Origin: Acidobacteriaceae bacterium
GTDB taxonomy: Bacteria > Acidobacteriota > Terriglobia > Terriglobales > Acidobacteriaceae
Reading direction: 5' to 3'
Length of the DNA: 64,000 nt
Assembly: GCA_003132445.1 (NCBI GenBank)
Contig: PKXU01000198.1
Span: 1-64,000 of the forward strand
Positions 1 through 9,716 of the stretch are shown piece by piece. Positions within the stretch are counted from its first letter, which is position 1; each line of letters begins with the position of its first letter. The notes beneath the pieces were generated by a model. The model was not told the origin of the DNA. It did not search any database and saw only the letters and a list, made by a program, of their open reading frames with translations. A program made the translations under genes and the position numbers.

Positions 1-30
1 CTGACCATGCCACTCACCCTAGGAGTGTGT

Positions 31-1522
31 CCGAGTATTCAACCGTGAACCGCTGATTTAGATTGAAACTCACAGATTCGATATGCCAAGTTTCAGAGCA
101 TGGGAAAAACCTACCGCGCCTATCTGCCAGAGCAAGATTTTCTGTTACCGCCGAGGCTGGGCGACTGGCTGCCGGAAGATCACTTGGCGTATTTCGTCTC
201 CGACGTGGTGGAGCAACTGGATCTGAGTGCCATCGAGTCGGTATACGAGGAAGAAGAGCGCGGTCAACCACCGTACCATCCGCGGATGATGACCAAGATC
301 TTGATTTATGGGTACTGTGTGGGAGTGTTTTCCTCGCGGCGGATACAGAAGAAACTGAGCGAGGATATCGGGTTTCGGGTGTTGGCAGCGGGGAACCAAC
401 CGGATTTCCGAACGATCTCGGATTTTCGCAAGTTGCATTTGAAGGCGCTGCAAGGGTTATTTGACCAAGTGTTGCAGATCGCGTTGCAGGCGGGGACGAT
501 GAAGCTGGGACGGGTGGTGTTGGATGGGAGCAAAGTGAAAGCCAACGCGAGCAAACACAAGGCGATGAGTTACGGGCGGATGAAGGAAGAAGAAAAGCGA
601 TTAAAAGAAGAGGTGAAGCGGTTATTGGAGCAGGCCGAGGCCACGGATGCAGAAGAGGATACGCGCTACGGACGGGATAGAACAGGAGATGAACTGCCAG
701 CGGAGCTGGGGCGACGGGAGACGCGACTGAAGCGGATCCAGGAAGCCAAACGGGCCCTGGAAGAGCGAGCGAGAGAGGAAGCCAAGAGTAAGGACGAGGC
801 GGAGGAGAAGGCCAAGCCCAAAGCCAAGATGCAATATAACTTCACGGATCCGGAGTCGCGCATCATGCCCGGGGCAGACGGATTTGTGCAAGCCTACAAC
901 ACGCAGATTGCGGTGGAACCGGATTTCCAGTGGATTGTGGGGCAGAAAGTGACCCAGGCCACCAATGACAAGCAACAGCTGGTGCCCACCGTGAAAGCGG
1001 TCGAGGAGCAAGCGGGGCAGAAGCCGCAAGAAGTCATGACCGACAGTGGGTATTGCTCGGAGGCGAATCTGCAGTATCTGGAGAAGAAAAAGATCGAAGG
1101 CTTCATTGCCACCGACAAGGAGTCTTATCGTGACCGTCAGCAGCCGGGCCCGCGGGGACCGCTACCGCAGGGAGCGACGCGGGTGGACCGCATGCGACGG
1201 AAACTGCAGACCAAGGTGGGAGCGGCCATCTACTCCAAGCGTAAAACGGTGGTGGAGCCGGTGTTTGGACAGATCAAACAAGCGCGCGGCTTCCGGCAAT
1301 TTCTCTTGCGTGGTCTGCAGAAGGTGCAAGGCGAGTGGGCCATGATCTGTCTCACGCACAACATTCTGAAGTTACATCGGCTCTGCTATGGATCGAGCTA
1401 GAAACGACCAAGAAAGGCCACTCATAAAGGTGAGAGCTGCACTCGTGAAGCCCTTCTCCAAGCATTGCTCCGAGCTTCATGGGGTGAACTCTGACGGGCT
1501 GTGTTCACAATTCGGTTCTCGG
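31..1522. mobile_element. IS1182-family insertion sequence (probable extent)
   Basis: One intact transposase gene is flanked by an imperfect inverted repeat. The left copy at 31-52 (CCGAGTATTCAACCGTGAAC..) and the reverse complement of 1501-1522 (CCGAGAACCGAATTGTGAAC..) agree at 14 of 22 positions, in two blocks (CCGAG and GTGAAC). I see no target-site duplication outside these points, so the true ends may differ by some tens of bases. Bases 1402-1588 hold no other gene. Confidence 0.4.
100..1401 (+). CDS. IS1182-family DDE transposase
   Basis: This is a full-length transposase of 433 residues. The N-terminal third is an InsH/DUF772-type domain (RMMTKILIYGYCVGVFSSRRI..). The catalytic core follows, with the first Asp in VVLDGSKVKANAS, the second in VMTDSGYCSE and the Glu in VVEPVFGQIKQARGFRQF, the usual DDE arrangement of IS4/IS5-like and IS1182 enzymes. 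A charged coiled segment rich in Lys and Glu (about residues 165-240) separates the first Asp from the rest, typical of IS1182. No frameshift or internal stop is visible, so the element may still be active. The gene upstream is outside the window; downstream lies a HAD hydrolase in the same orientation that it does not interrupt. Confidence 0.93.
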   Translation: MGKTYRAYLPEQDFLLPPRLGDWLPEDHLAYFVSDVVEQLDLSAIESVYEEEERGQPPYHPRMMTKILIYGYCVGVFSSRRIQKKLSEDIGFRVLAAGNQPDFRTISDFRKLHLKALQGLFDQVLQIALQAGTMKLGRVVLDGSKVKANASKHKAMSYGRMKEEEKRLKEEVKRLLEQAEATDAEEDTRYGRDRTGDELPAELGRRETRLKRIQEAKRALEERAREEAKSKDEAEEKAKPKAKMQYNFTDPESRIMPGADGFVQAYNTQIAVEPDFQWIVGQKVTQATNDKQQLVPTVKAVEEQAGQKPQEVMTDSGYCSEANLQYLEKKKIEGFIATDKESYRDRQQPGPRGPLPQGATRVDRMRRKLQTKVGAAIYSKRKTVVEPVFGQIKQARGFRQFLLRGLQKVQGEWAMICLTHNILKLHRLCYGSS

Positions 1523-1588
1523 CTGCTGAAGCAGCTTTCAAAAGCAATTCTCGGACGGACTCCTAGGCCGATGGTAAAATTGTAGTCA

Positions 1589-2452
1589 GTGAAGATTTCC
1601 CGGCCTCCTATTCGATTGCTGGCGACCGACATCGACGGCACGCTGCTCAATCCACAATTTCATGTTTCCGAGGGTGATCTGCTGGCGTTGCGCCGGGCGC
1701 ACGCGGCGGGCATTGAAATTGTGCTCGTCACCGGGCGCAGGCACACGTTCGCTCTGCCCATCGCGCAGCAGCTTGGATTTGATTTATGGCTCATCAGTTC
1801 GAATGGTGCGGTCACGCGTTCGCTTGGGGGCGAAACTTTTCATCGCGACCTGATGCCTGCGGAAACTTGCCGCAAGCTTTGCCGCGCAATGCCAGAGTTT
1901 CGCGGCTCTACCGTTCTTACGTTCGACAAAGAAACCAAGGGCGCGATCGTGCTCGAACGCCTCGACGAACTCGGCTCCAGCATCCGCCGCTGGCTCGAGA
2001 AAAATCGGGAGTACATCGAGTTCGTAATTCCGATCGAAGACGCGCTGGTGAGCGATCCGGTGCAGACCATGTTTTGCGGGACTATGGCGCGCATGGCACA
2101 GGCGTTGCGCGCGCTCGAAAACACAGGCATGGACGGGGCGGTGACCGTATTGCGAACGGAATATCCGGAGCGCGATTTGTCGATGATCGATGTGCTCAAT
2201 GCGGGCTGCTCCAAAGGACATGCGCTGAAGCGCTGGGCCGCCCATCGGGGTTACCGGCGGGAAGAGGTCATGGCCATCGGTGACAATCATAATGACATCG
2301 AAATGCTTGAGTTTGCCGGCCATCCGTTTATCATGGGAAATGCGTGCGCTGAATTGCGTGGACGCGGCTGGACCGTGACCCGGGGCAACGACGCGTGCGG
2401 CATTGCCGCAGCGGTAGATTTGGCGCTGGGCGCGGAAACGCTGGTAGTGTGA
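1589..2452 (+). CDS. Cof-type HAD-superfamily sugar-phosphatase-like hydrolase
   Basis: A 287-residue cytoplasmic phosphatase of the Cof/HAD-IIB group, which usually hydrolyses sugar phosphates or similar small phosphomonoesters. Motif I is DIDGT (Asp14 nucleophile, Asp16 acid/base), motif II is in LISSNGAV, motif III Lys is in CSKGHALKRW and motif IV is AIGDNHNDIEML. The stretch between motifs II and III is the expected C2B cap. The GTG start is directly followed by KISRPPIRLLATDIDGT, leaving no room for a leader. The substrate cannot be read from the sequence. The 37-bp gap to the transglycosylase gene contains a low-complexity tract built on gtcgtt(a/g/c). Confidence 0.9.
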   Translation: MKISRPPIRLLATDIDGTLLNPQFHVSEGDLLALRRAHAAGIEIVLVTGRRHTFALPIAQQLGFDLWLISSNGAVTRSLGGETFHRDLMPAETCRKLCRAMPEFRGSTVLTFDKETKGAIVLERLDELGSSIRRWLEKNREYIEFVIPIEDALVSDPVQTMFCGTMARMAQALRALENTGMDGAVTVLRTEYPERDLSMIDVLNAGCSKGHALKRWAAHRGYRREEVMAIGDNHNDIEMLEFAGHPFIMGNACAELRGRGWTVTRGNDACGIAAAVDLALGAETLVV

Positions 2453-2489
2453 GAAAGTCGTTGGTCGTTCGTCGTTAGTCGTTAGCGAA

Positions 2490-3374
2490 ATGCAAGGCTT
2501 GATTTCAATTCGGTTGCGTCTTGGCGTTCTGGTGGCGCTGGCGTTGGCTGCGCTTCCCTGTTTCTCTGCGGAGGTTGCGGTGTTGCGCAACGGCTTTTCG
2601 ATCCGGCATGAACGGCGCGAAGTGGTTGGAGATGTCACGCGATTGTATGTCAGCGCGGATGGATCAAGTTTTGTAGATGTCCCCACTACAGAGATTGAAC
2701 ATTTTGAGGCTGTGCAGGATTTGCCGGCTTCGGGCTCTCGGCTTTCGGCTTCCGGAGTGGAGTCACAATCCCCACCCTTCGACAAGCTCAGGGCAGGCCT
2801 TCTCGCAAAGGACGCGATAAATGGGGCACACAGAGCATCGCTTGGCTTCGCCCCGAATGTGATCAATCTGAACGACGTGGTCAGTTCGGCGAGCGGTCGT
2901 TATCAATTAGATCCTGACCTTGTAAATAGCGTGATCAAAGCGGAGAGCGGATTCAAAGTACGCGCCTTATCCCCCAAAGGCGCGCAAGGGCTGATGCAGC
3001 TGATGCCTGGAACGGCATCGGAACTGGGCGTGCCCAATGCCTTCGATCCGCAGGCGAATGTAGAAGGCGGTACGAAATATTTGCGCGAACTTCTGGAGCG
3101 TTACAACTTTGATCTGGTGAAAGCGCTGGCCGCGTACAACGCCGGACCGCAGCGCGTGGAGCAATATAACGGCGTGCCTCCTTATTACGAGACTCGGGCG
3201 TATGTTGCCCGGGTCGTAAGAGATTTCAATAAGAAGAAGGCGGCGCAACAGAACGTGGCCGCAAATTCCGGTACGAAATCCGGCGCGCCCAAACGGACGG
3301 GCGTGAAGACTTCGACTGCTACGAGTAAAGCGCAAAGTTCCACGAAAGTAATCGCGGTACAAACCAGCCAATAG
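2490..3374 (+). CDS. Secreted lytic transglycosylase with SLT domain
   Basis: A 294-residue exported murein-cleaving enzyme. Residues 1-27 (..LVALALAALPCFSA) form a signal peptide. The C-terminal half is a Slt70-like lysozyme domain with catalytic Glu near residue 152 (VIKAESGFK), then ALSPKGAQGLMQLMPGTA and LAAYNAGPQRVEQYNGVPPYYETRAYV, all hallmarks of family 1 transglycosylases. The tail after about residue 248 is Lys/Thr/Ser rich and probably disordered. The linker before the catalytic domain (about residues 83-110, SRLSASGVESQSPPFDKLRAG) is not family sequence: its DNA contains cttcgacaagctcagggcagg, a common dispersed repeat, so a repeat seems to have entered the gene in frame. Confidence 0.9.
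   Translation: MQGLISIRLRLGVLVALALAALPCFSAEVAVLRNGFSIRHERREVVGDVTRLYVSADGSSFVDVPTTEIEHFEAVQDLPASGSRLSASGVESQSPPFDKLRAGLLAKDAINGAHRASLGFAPNVINLNDVVSSASGRYQLDPDLVNSVIKAESGFKVRALSPKGAQGLMQLMPGTASELGVPNAFDPQANVEGGTKYLRELLERYNFDLVKALAAYNAGPQRVEQYNGVPPYYETRAYVARVVRDFNKKKAAQQNVAANSGTKSGAPKRTGVKTSTATSKAQSSTKVIAVQTSQ
2777..2802. repeat. Dispersed 'ttcgacaagctcagggcagg' repeat inside a CDS
   Basis: The run cttcgacaagctcagggcagg encodes FDKLRAG in the linker of the lytic transglycosylase. A related form (gccctgagatgaagtcgaagg) occurs in inverse orientation inside the repeat element near 14770. The reading frame is kept through it. Confidence 0.55.
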
Positions 3375-3875
3375 CACCAGCCGCAATCCAGAAAGTGAAG
3401 GCCAGTCTCCATCGCGTCGATGGACTACCGGTGAGTTTATTGACGTCTAAAGATAGGGACGCGCTTTAGTAAAGAGATCAACGGCTCTTCTCGTTTGAGC
3501 AGATCCAAGTAAGGGCGAATGCCACAAGCACACAATCGCCGAACCCAAACGCGAGCAGGAAAACGAATCGGAACTGCTCGACAAGAGGTCGCGCGGCGAT
3601 GACTAGAGGTACTTGAAGGACGCTGAGCAGAATCACTGTCTGCCAAAATCGGTTCTGCTTCGCACCAGCCACCAAGTTTTGCGTTGCTTCGTTTCGAGCC
3701 GACTCACGTGCCTAGAATACCTCCGCCTTGGTAACAAGCGTAATGGCCTATCAAAGGTCCGCTTAGGGACTTTTCAATGCTCCCAAGGTTTGACCCCTTC
3801 AGCTTGGTCATTTACCTTTGAAACTGCCGTTTCCCGCTTCGCATTGCGAGCGTTGCGGCGCGTTTCCTCTACTTC
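3375..3875. other. Intergenic stretch, mostly empty
   Basis: Between the transglycosylase and the YbhN-like gene I see no convincing gene apart from the weak small ORF on the minus strand listed separately (3478-3675). The longer plus-strand ORF crossing 3613-3918 has no domain, no good ribosome site and runs into the start of the next gene. No strong terminator hairpin was found. Confidence 0.4.
3478..3675 (-). CDS. Possible small two-helix membrane protein or gene remnant
   Basis: This 65-codon frame (TTG start) encodes two hydrophobic stretches, TVILLSVLQVPLVIAA and FVFLLAFGFGDCVLVAFALTWIC, separated by a short charged loop. The frame stays open upstream of the TTG for about 13 more codons (..ARESARNEATQN) without an ATG or GTG, so it could be the 3' end of a decayed membrane-protein gene. 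It has no recognisable family and no clear ribosome-binding site. It is included because its composition is protein-like and it does not overlap another gene. Confidence 0.28.
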   Translation of the reverse strand: MVAGAKQNRFWQTVILLSVLQVPLVIAARPLVEQFRFVFLLAFGFGDCVLVAFALTWICSNEKSR

Positions 3876-4943
3876 ATGGACAAAAAGCGAATTCTGGCCA
3901 GCGCGGTCGTGTTCCTGATCCTTGCCATTCTGGTTTACCTGCAATACCGGCACTGGCGAAGCTTCGACTGGGGAACGTTTTGGAACCAGATTCACCGCAT
4001 AAAAAAGATTCACGTATTGCATGCCATCATTTTGGTTTATGCGGCATACGTTCTGCGCGCGTTGCGGTGGAAGATTTTTTTGCGGCCGGTGCGGCCGAAG
4101 GTAAAGACCCTCGAGCTCGTTCCTCCGATGATGATCGGGTTCACCGGGCTGGCCCTGCTGGGGCGAGCCGGCGAATTTATTCGTCCTTATCTGGTGGCGC
4201 GTCGCACTAATCTATCGTTTTCTTCGCAATTAGGAGTGTGGGCAGTAGAACGCGTCTTTGACGTGGGCGCATTCGCAGTGCTGATTGTACTGGCGATTTT
4301 CCTGCCGAGCGCGCTGCAATCGATTCCGCATCCGGAATACTATCGCCAGTTTCGCGATGCGGGATTTGTGCTGGTCGTGGGAGTGACGGTGGCGGCCGCG
4401 GCGGCGGTAATGATCAGCCGCAGCGGCGAAGCGATTGCGCAGTGGATCGAGAAGCGCTTCGCCCATTTATCTTCCGGGCTCGGACATCGCCTGGCACAGC
4501 GGGTACGCGAGTTTGGCAGCGGCTTGAAAACCATCCACAGTCCCGTGTCGCTGTTGTGGCTGACGTTGCTCTCGATGGTCGTCTGGTATGTGACGGCGCT
4601 GGCTTATAAGGAAGTCACGCACTCCTATGGCGTGGACGCGCTCGAAATTCCAGTCTCGCAGTTGCTGATTTTGATGGGCGCGAGCATGGCAGGGTCGATG
4701 CTGCAGTTGCCTGCGGTGGGCGGCGGATCGCAGATGGCAACCATTGCCACACTCTCGGCCGTATTCGATGTGCCGCCGGAGATGGCGGCCAGTTGCGGAA
4801 TTCTGCTTTGGCTGGTGACATTCGCGTCCGTCGTGCCCACGGGGCTGTTTCTGGCACACCGTGAAAGATTGTCGTTACGAAAATTGTCGGCGGAGAGTCA
4901 TCGCGCCGAGGAAGCGGAAACGCAACAACCGCTACAGCCGTGA
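3876..4943 (+). CDS. YbhN/UPF0104-like (lysylphosphatidylglycerol synthase TM-region) membrane protein
   Basis: A 355-residue polytopic inner-membrane protein of the UPF0104/LPG_synthase_TM family, whose members include the flippase half of MprF and stand-alone YbhN proteins. About eight hydrophobic segments are visible, starting with ILASAVVFLILAILVYLQY. The characteristic stretch LRALRWKIFLRP..VPPMMIGFTGLALLGRAGEFIRPYLVARR is intact, as is the late AVGGGSQMATIATLSAVFDVPPEMAASCGILLWL region. No synthase domain is attached, so transport or lipid flipping of unknown substrate is the best inference. The C-terminus is a short charged cytoplasmic tail. It converges on the efflux operon with only 36 bp between them. 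Confidence 0.8.
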   Translation: MDKKRILASAVVFLILAILVYLQYRHWRSFDWGTFWNQIHRIKKIHVLHAIILVYAAYVLRALRWKIFLRPVRPKVKTLELVPPMMIGFTGLALLGRAGEFIRPYLVARRTNLSFSSQLGVWAVERVFDVGAFAVLIVLAIFLPSALQSIPHPEYYRQFRDAGFVLVVGVTVAAAAAVMISRSGEAIAQWIEKRFAHLSSGLGHRLAQRVREFGSGLKTIHSPVSLLWLTLLSMVVWYVTALAYKEVTHSYGVDALEIPVSQLLILMGASMAGSMLQLPAVGGGSQMATIATLSAVFDVPPEMAASCGILLWLVTFASVVPTGLFLAHRERLSLRKLSAESHRAEEAETQQPLQP

Positions 4944-4979
4944 AGCTTGCTTGGGCTGGTTAACGTTAAGAGGCCTGTT

Positions 4980-6542
4980 TCACTGCTGAATCGCTGTATC
5001 CGTCGACGATGGTTTTTTCGAGACTTGCTGAGGACTTGGCAGTTGTGATTGATCCCAACCCCCGCCTAGAGCCTCCACCAGCGCCACGGCCGATGTCATT
5101 TCCTCCACCTGAAGGTTATTCAGAGTCTGCTGGTCCGAGATTAGCGTGGTCTGCGCAACCAGCACGTCGACGTAAGGATCGATGCCGGTCTGATAGCGAG
5201 CCTCTTCGAGGGTGAGATTGGTTTGCGCGAAGGCGACCGCCTGCTCCTCCTGCTGAATCTCCTGAGACAAGATGCGCACTTCGGCAAGAGCGTCTTCGAC
5301 TTGTTGAAACGCGGTGAGCACCGTCTGGCGATAGGCGGCCAGATCGGCATTATAAGTGGCAACATATTGCTGGACCGTAGCGCGGCGCAAGCCGGCATCG
5401 AAGATGGTCTCAGAGATGTCGGCCCCAACGGAAAAAAAACGGCTGGGCCATGCCAATAAGTTACCGAGAGCTGAACTTTCAAATCCGGCTTCCCCGCTCA
5501 ACGTGAGATTGGGATAGTAAGCGGCGTAAGCGATGCCGATGGTCGCGTTCGCTTCCGCCATGAGGCGTTCCGCGGCGGCAATGTCAGGACGCCGCTGAAG
5601 CAATTCTGACGGCACTCCGATTGGGATTGGAGGCGCGGCAGTCACCATTGGTTTCACCGGAATGGAGAATCCTGAGGCTGGCTTGCCAACCAGCATTGCG
5701 ATTGCGTGTTCATACTGGTCGCGCGCGATAGCTACATTGGTGGCGCCAGCCTCTGCGCTCTGCAAAGCGGTTTCGGCTTCGACTACGGAAATCTGAGTCG
5801 TGATACCGGTTTGATATTGAGCCTGAGTGAGTTCGAGCTCTTTCTGGTCGGCCACTACGGTATCGTTGTAGAGCTTTTGCAGTTCGTCTTGTCCGCGAAT
5901 CTCGAAAAAATACTGAGCGAGGGCGGCTTGCTCGGTGAGGCGTTCGTTCTCCAGATCGGCCGCGCTGACCTGCGCCGCGTAGCGGGCCTGGCGTACGGTG
6001 TTGCGAACCTTACCCCAAAGATCCGGCTCCCACGAGGCTTCGAGAGGCAGCGAATAAATGGTGCTCTGCGCACTAAACGCTGTGCCAGTGCCGTTGGCGC
6101 TCACGGTGGTGCTTCCGCTGAGGTTTTGCGAAAGTTTAGAGTGAGTGACCGATGGAGCCGCCGAGAGTGTGGGGAAATATTGCGCGCGGGCTTCGCGCAC
6201 AACCGCGCGAGCTTCCATAAAGTTTTCGAAATATTGTTTGATGTTCTGGTTGTTGATATTCAGTTGCTCTTCCAGCGCGTTCAGTTCGGAATCGCCGAAG
6301 ATTTCCCACCATTTGCCGCGCAACTTTGCATCGGAAGGCTGCGCGATGGTCCAGGCACGGTTTCCTGGATATTGGCTGGGAGACTCTTTGTAAGCGGGAG
6401 CGGGAGACTGCGTGACAGGGGGATGATATTTCGGCCCGACGACGCAGCCGCAAAGAATTAACGAGAGCGCAGCCGCCATCAGAGTCGGAATGGGAGTCAT
6501 CGCGCAGTGCCCGACTTTTCGCCCGAAATTATTTGTGTCCAT
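4980..6542 (-). CDS. NodT-type outer-membrane factor lipoprotein of an RND efflux system
   Basis: Outer-membrane channel (TolC/OprM type) that would complete the efflux system encoded upstream. After a short signal segment (TLMAAALSLILCGC) a lipobox Cys follows, then the family start VVGPKYHPPVTQSPAP and two OEP repeats of long coiled helices (for example DLENERLTEQAALAQYFFEIRGQDELQ and VPSELLQRRPDIAAAERLMAEANATIGIAYAAYYPNL). The ORF track extends to 6617, but the upstream part has no signal character. Starts at 6542 (ATG, MDTNN..) or 6500 (ATG, MTPIPTL..) are better, and neither has a strong Shine-Dalgarno. The gene follows mdtC within 80 bp, so it is very probably co-transcribed. Confidence 0.9.
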   Translation of the reverse strand: MDTNNFGRKVGHCAMTPIPTLMAAALSLILCGCVVGPKYHPPVTQSPAPAYKESPSQYPGNRAWTIAQPSDAKLRGKWWEIFGDSELNALEEQLNINNQNIKQYFENFMEARAVVREARAQYFPTLSAAPSVTHSKLSQNLSGSTTVSANGTGTAFSAQSTIYSLPLEASWEPDLWGKVRNTVRQARYAAQVSAADLENERLTEQAALAQYFFEIRGQDELQKLYNDTVVADQKELELTQAQYQTGITTQISVVEAETALQSAEAGATNVAIARDQYEHAIAMLVGKPASGFSIPVKPMVTAAPPIPIGVPSELLQRRPDIAAAERLMAEANATIGIAYAAYYPNLTLSGEAGFESSALGNLLAWPSRFFSVGADISETIFDAGLRRATVQQYVATYNADLAAYRQTVLTAFQQVEDALAEVRILSQEIQQEEQAVAFAQTNLTLEEARYQTGIDPYVDVLVAQTTLISDQQTLNNLQVEEMTSAVALVEALGGGWDQSQLPSPQQVSKKPSSTDTAIQQ

Positions 6543-6617
6543 AAATATTTTGCCTAACGTTCCTGCGAAATCGCAGTTTGCTTCGCTCCAGCCTCTGACC
6601 ATCCGCCCCACCACCAA

Positions 6618-9600
6618 TTACGTCGCTAGCGGGGCCGGAGCGGAACGCCGCTCTCTTCTTCGCTCCAGGCGCAGCCGCATACGATCAAACTCCAAATATA
6701 CGACCGGGGTGGTATAGAGCGTGAGCAGCTGGCTCAAGATCAGTCCCCCGACAATGGTAATACCCAGCGGACGGCGAAGCTCATACCCTGTGCCCGTGCC
6801 CATCGCCAACGGTAAAGCGCCCAACAGAGCAGCCATTGTGGTCATCAGAATGGGCCGGAAGCGCAACATGCTCGCTTCAAAAATCGAGTCGATCGGTTTC
6901 TTTCCTTCCTCTCGCTCAGCCTGCAGAGCAAAATCGATCATCATGATGGCATTTTTTTTCACGATTCCGATCAGTAGTACGATGCCGATGATCGAGATAA
7001 TGTTGAGATCCTGCTTGAAGAGAATCAGGGCAAACATGGCGCCCACGCTCGCCGATGGCAGCGTGGAGATGATGGTCAGAGGATGGACCAGACTTTCATA
7101 CAAAATGCCGAGGACGATGTAGACGGCCAGCAATGCCGTTACTACTAGAATCGGTTCGGTGCCGAGAGACTGTTGGTAAGCCAGAAGCGTGCCGGCAAAA
7201 AAGCCTTGCATGGTGGAGGGCATGCCGAGTTGCTTTTGCGCCTGGTCGATGGCCAAGGTGGCATCGCTGAGTGACACATTGGGGGCAAGGTTGAACGATA
7301 CCGTGACCGAAGGAAACAATCCGGTATGGTTGATCGCGAGTGGAGTGGTATTGGCTTGACCCTGGGTCACCGTGAGCAGCGGAATGTTGTGTCCGGCGGA
7401 AGTATTGAAATAAACATCCTTCAATCCTTCCGGAGTCTGCCAAAACTGCGGAGCGACCTCGAGGACCACATAATATTGATTGAACTGGGTATAGATGATG
7501 GACACTTCAGACTGCCCGAATGCGCCATACAACTCCGAGTCGAGAGCCTGCGCGGTGAGACCGAGTTTCGCCGCGGTGGGGCGGTCATAGGTCAGCATAT
7601 AGTCCAGGCCGCCGTTCTGCTGGTCTGAGCTTACATCCTGAAAACCAGGCAGATGCTGCATGCGATTTAAAAGGGTTGGCCCCCATTTGATCAGGTCTTC
7701 AACGGTATCGGATTGAATGGTGTATTGGTACATCGCATTGCTGGATCGGCCGCCAATGCGCAAGTCCTGCACGGATTGAAGGAACGCGGAAGCGACGGGC
7801 AGCCGACTCAGCTGCGGACGGAGGCGGTTAATAATTTGCGTGGCACTGACTTTGCGCTCGTTCAGCGGCTTGAGCGCGACATAAACGAAGCCGGTATTGG
7901 TGGCGCCGTTGCCGCCGGTAAAGGCAATCACATTGGCGACTCCAGGATCGTTCTTAATGACTGCGCCAATCTGCCGGATAGAAGTTTCCATCGCGGGGAA
8001 GGATGAATCCTGAGGGCCGCGAACTGACCCCACAATGGCTCCCGTGTCCTCCACCGGGAAGAAGCCTTTGGGGATCTTAATGATCAGTACGACATTTAAC
8101 GCAATCGTAATGAACAGTACAAGCAGAGTGAGGACAGGATGATCGAGCACCCAATGCAGGCTGCCGCGATATAGCGACAGCACCCAATCGAAAGCTCTCT
8201 CGCTCGCCATGTAAAGGCGGCCATGTTTTTCGTTGCGCTCGTCCTTTAAGAGATAGGCGCACATCATGGGTGTAGTCGTCAGCGAGATCAGCATCGAAAC
8301 AAAGACGGCAGTCGAAAGAGTGACAGCAAACTCGCGGAAGAGACGGCCTACGATTCCTCCCATCATCAAGAGAGGAATAAACACGGCGATGAGCGAGATG
8401 CTGATAGTAAAGACGGTGAAACCGATTTCCTCCGCGCCTTTCAATGCGGCGGCAAAGGGCGCCATGCCGCCTTCCAGATGGCGCGCAATATTCTCCATTA
8501 CCACGATGGCGTCATCGACCACGAAGCCGGTGGCAATGGTCATCGCCATCAGCGAAAGATTGTCGATGCTGTAGCCGAACAGATACATCACGGCAAAGGT
8601 GCCCACCAGCGAGACCGGGACGGCGACACTGGGAATGAGAGTGGCGCGGCCATTGCGCAGGAAAACAAACACCACCATGACCACCAAGAAGATGGAGATG
8701 ACGAGCGTCCTCTCTACATCGTCGACCGAAGCACGAATCGTGGTCGTGCGGTCGAGAACGATCGTCACGTCGATGCCGAGAGGAATCGATGCCTCAATCG
8801 ACGGCAGTTGAGCCCGGATGCGATCGACGGTATCGATGATGTTGGCTCCGGGCTGACGGTAGATAATGACCGTGACGGCACGCTTGCCATTCAAATAGCC
8901 CGCCGCACGGATGTTCTGGACGGAGTCTGTTACCTCGGCGACATCGGAGAGATGAATGGCTGCGCCGTTGTGATAGCCGACGACGAGCGGCTTATAATCC
9001 GCAGCCAGCGAGATCTGATCGTTGGCCACAATATCCATGGTCACGTTGCCATTCGTGATTTGGCCTTTGGCCAGGTCGGAGTTTTGCAGGCTCAACACCG
9101 ACTGCAGATTCGAAAGCGTAAGTCCATAGCTGCTGAGTTGCGTGGGATTCACGTCCACGCGAACGGAGGGCAATGCTCCGCCGCCGACCGTGACCTGGCC
9201 CACGCCCTGGATCTGCGACAACTTCTGCATCACCACCGTGGAAGCTTCGTCATACAGTTTGGCCGCGCCGAATTTGTCTGAGGTTAAACCCAGAATCATG
9301 ATCGGCGCGTCGGCGGGATTGACTTTGCGATAGAAGGGATTGCTCGGCAGGTTGGCGGGCAGATACGTGCGCGCCGCATTAATGGCAGCCTCGACGTCGC
9401 GCGCCGCGCCATCAATATTGCGGGAGAGGTCGAATTGAATCGTGATCCCAGTGCTGCCCAGAGTGCTGGCAGAGGTCATCTCGGTGACGCCAGCGATGTG
9501 ACCGAACTGCCGCTCCAGGGGAGTGGCGACGGAGGAGGCCATGATCGCGGCGCTGGCTCCGGGCAAGCTGGCGTTGACGGAAATGGTTGGAAAGTCCACC

Positions 9601-9716
9601 TCTGGCAGCGGGGCGACGGGCAGGACTTCAAATCCAATCGCCCCGGCAAGCGCAACGGCCAAGGTAAGCAGAGTGGTAGCCACCGGCCGGCGAATGAAAG
9701 GTGCGGAAATATTCAT
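6618..9716 (-). CDS. mdtC: RND multidrug efflux transporter, MdtC-like
   Basis: A 1032-residue inner-membrane proton/drug antiporter of the HAE1 class. It begins [44 protein letters not shown], the standard RND start, and carries TM4 proton-relay acids in [21 protein letters not shown]. The second half repeats the fold ([28 protein letters not shown]). Length is normal. The start ATG overlaps the mdtB stop (ATGA), so the two are translationally coupled. In the MdtABC system of Enterobacteria, MdtB and MdtC form a heterotrimer; the tandem here suggests the same, by inference. The last codons lie immediately before the outer-membrane factor gene. Confidence 0.95.
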   Translation of the reverse strand: MNISAPFIRRPVATTLLTLAVALAGAIGFEVLPVAPLPEVDFPTISVNASLPGASAAIMASSVATPLERQFGHIAGVTEMTSASTLGSTGITIQFDLSRNIDGAARDVEAAINAARTYLPANLPSNPFYRKVNPADAPIMILGLTSDKFGAAKLYDEASTVVMQKLSQIQGVGQVTVGGGALPSVRVDVNPTQLSSYGLTLSNLQSVLSLQNSDLAKGQITNGNVTMDIVANDQISLAADYKPLVVGYHNGAAIHLSDVAEVTDSVQNIRAAGYLNGKRAVTVIIYRQPGANIIDTVDRIRAQLPSIEASIPLGIDVTIVLDRTTTIRASVDDVERTLVISIFLVVMVVFVFLRNGRATLIPSVAVPVSLVGTFAVMYLFGYSIDNLSLMAMTIATGFVVDDAIVVMENIARHLEGGMAPFAAALKGAEEIGFTVFTISISLIAVFIPLLMMGGIVGRLFREFAVTLSTAVFVSMLISLTTTPMMCAYLLKDERNEKHGRLYMASERAFDWVLSLYRGSLHWVLDHPVLTLLVLFITIALNVVLIIKIPKGFFPVEDTGAIVGSVRGPQDSSFPAMETSIRQIGAVIKNDPGVANVIAFTGGNGATNTGFVYVALKPLNERKVSATQIINRLRPQLSRLPVASAFLQSVQDLRIGGRSSNAMYQYTIQSDTVEDLIKWGPTLLNRMQHLPGFQDVSSDQQNGGLDYMLTYDRPTAAKLGLTAQALDSELYGAFGQSEVSIIYTQFNQYYVVLEVAPQFWQTPEGLKDVYFNTSAGHNIPLLTVTQGQANTTPLAINHTGLFPSVTVSFNLAPNVSLSDATLAIDQAQKQLGMPSTMQGFFAGTLLAYQQSLGTEPILVVTALLAVYIVLGILYESLVHPLTIISTLPSASVGAMFALILFKQDLNIISIIGIVLLIGIVKKNAIMMIDFALQAEREEGKKPIDSIFEASMLRFRPILMTTMAALLGALPLAMGTGTGYELRRPLGITIVGGLILSQLLTLYTTPVVYLEFDRMRLRLERRRERRSAPAPLAT

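Noticed and set aside
31-1522. Target-site duplication around the IS1182-type element
   Set aside because: Flanks of the candidate inverted repeats do not match each other; the ends may be mis-set or the site has decayed.
1784-2866. 360-residue minus-strand ORF (and 1786-2283, 1840-2214)
   Set aside because: Lies antisense to the HAD hydrolase, has no domain, and contains repeat-derived LSLSKGG peptide; it is a shadow of high-GC coding sequence.
5706-6461. 251-residue plus-strand ORF opposite the outer-membrane factor
   Set aside because: Antisense shadow; the minus frame has clear NodT family sequence throughout.
8478-9281. 267-residue plus-strand ORF opposite mdtC, and 12119-13018 (299 residues) opposite mdtB
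   Set aside because: His/Arg/Asp-rich translations without any family, opposite to intact RND genes.
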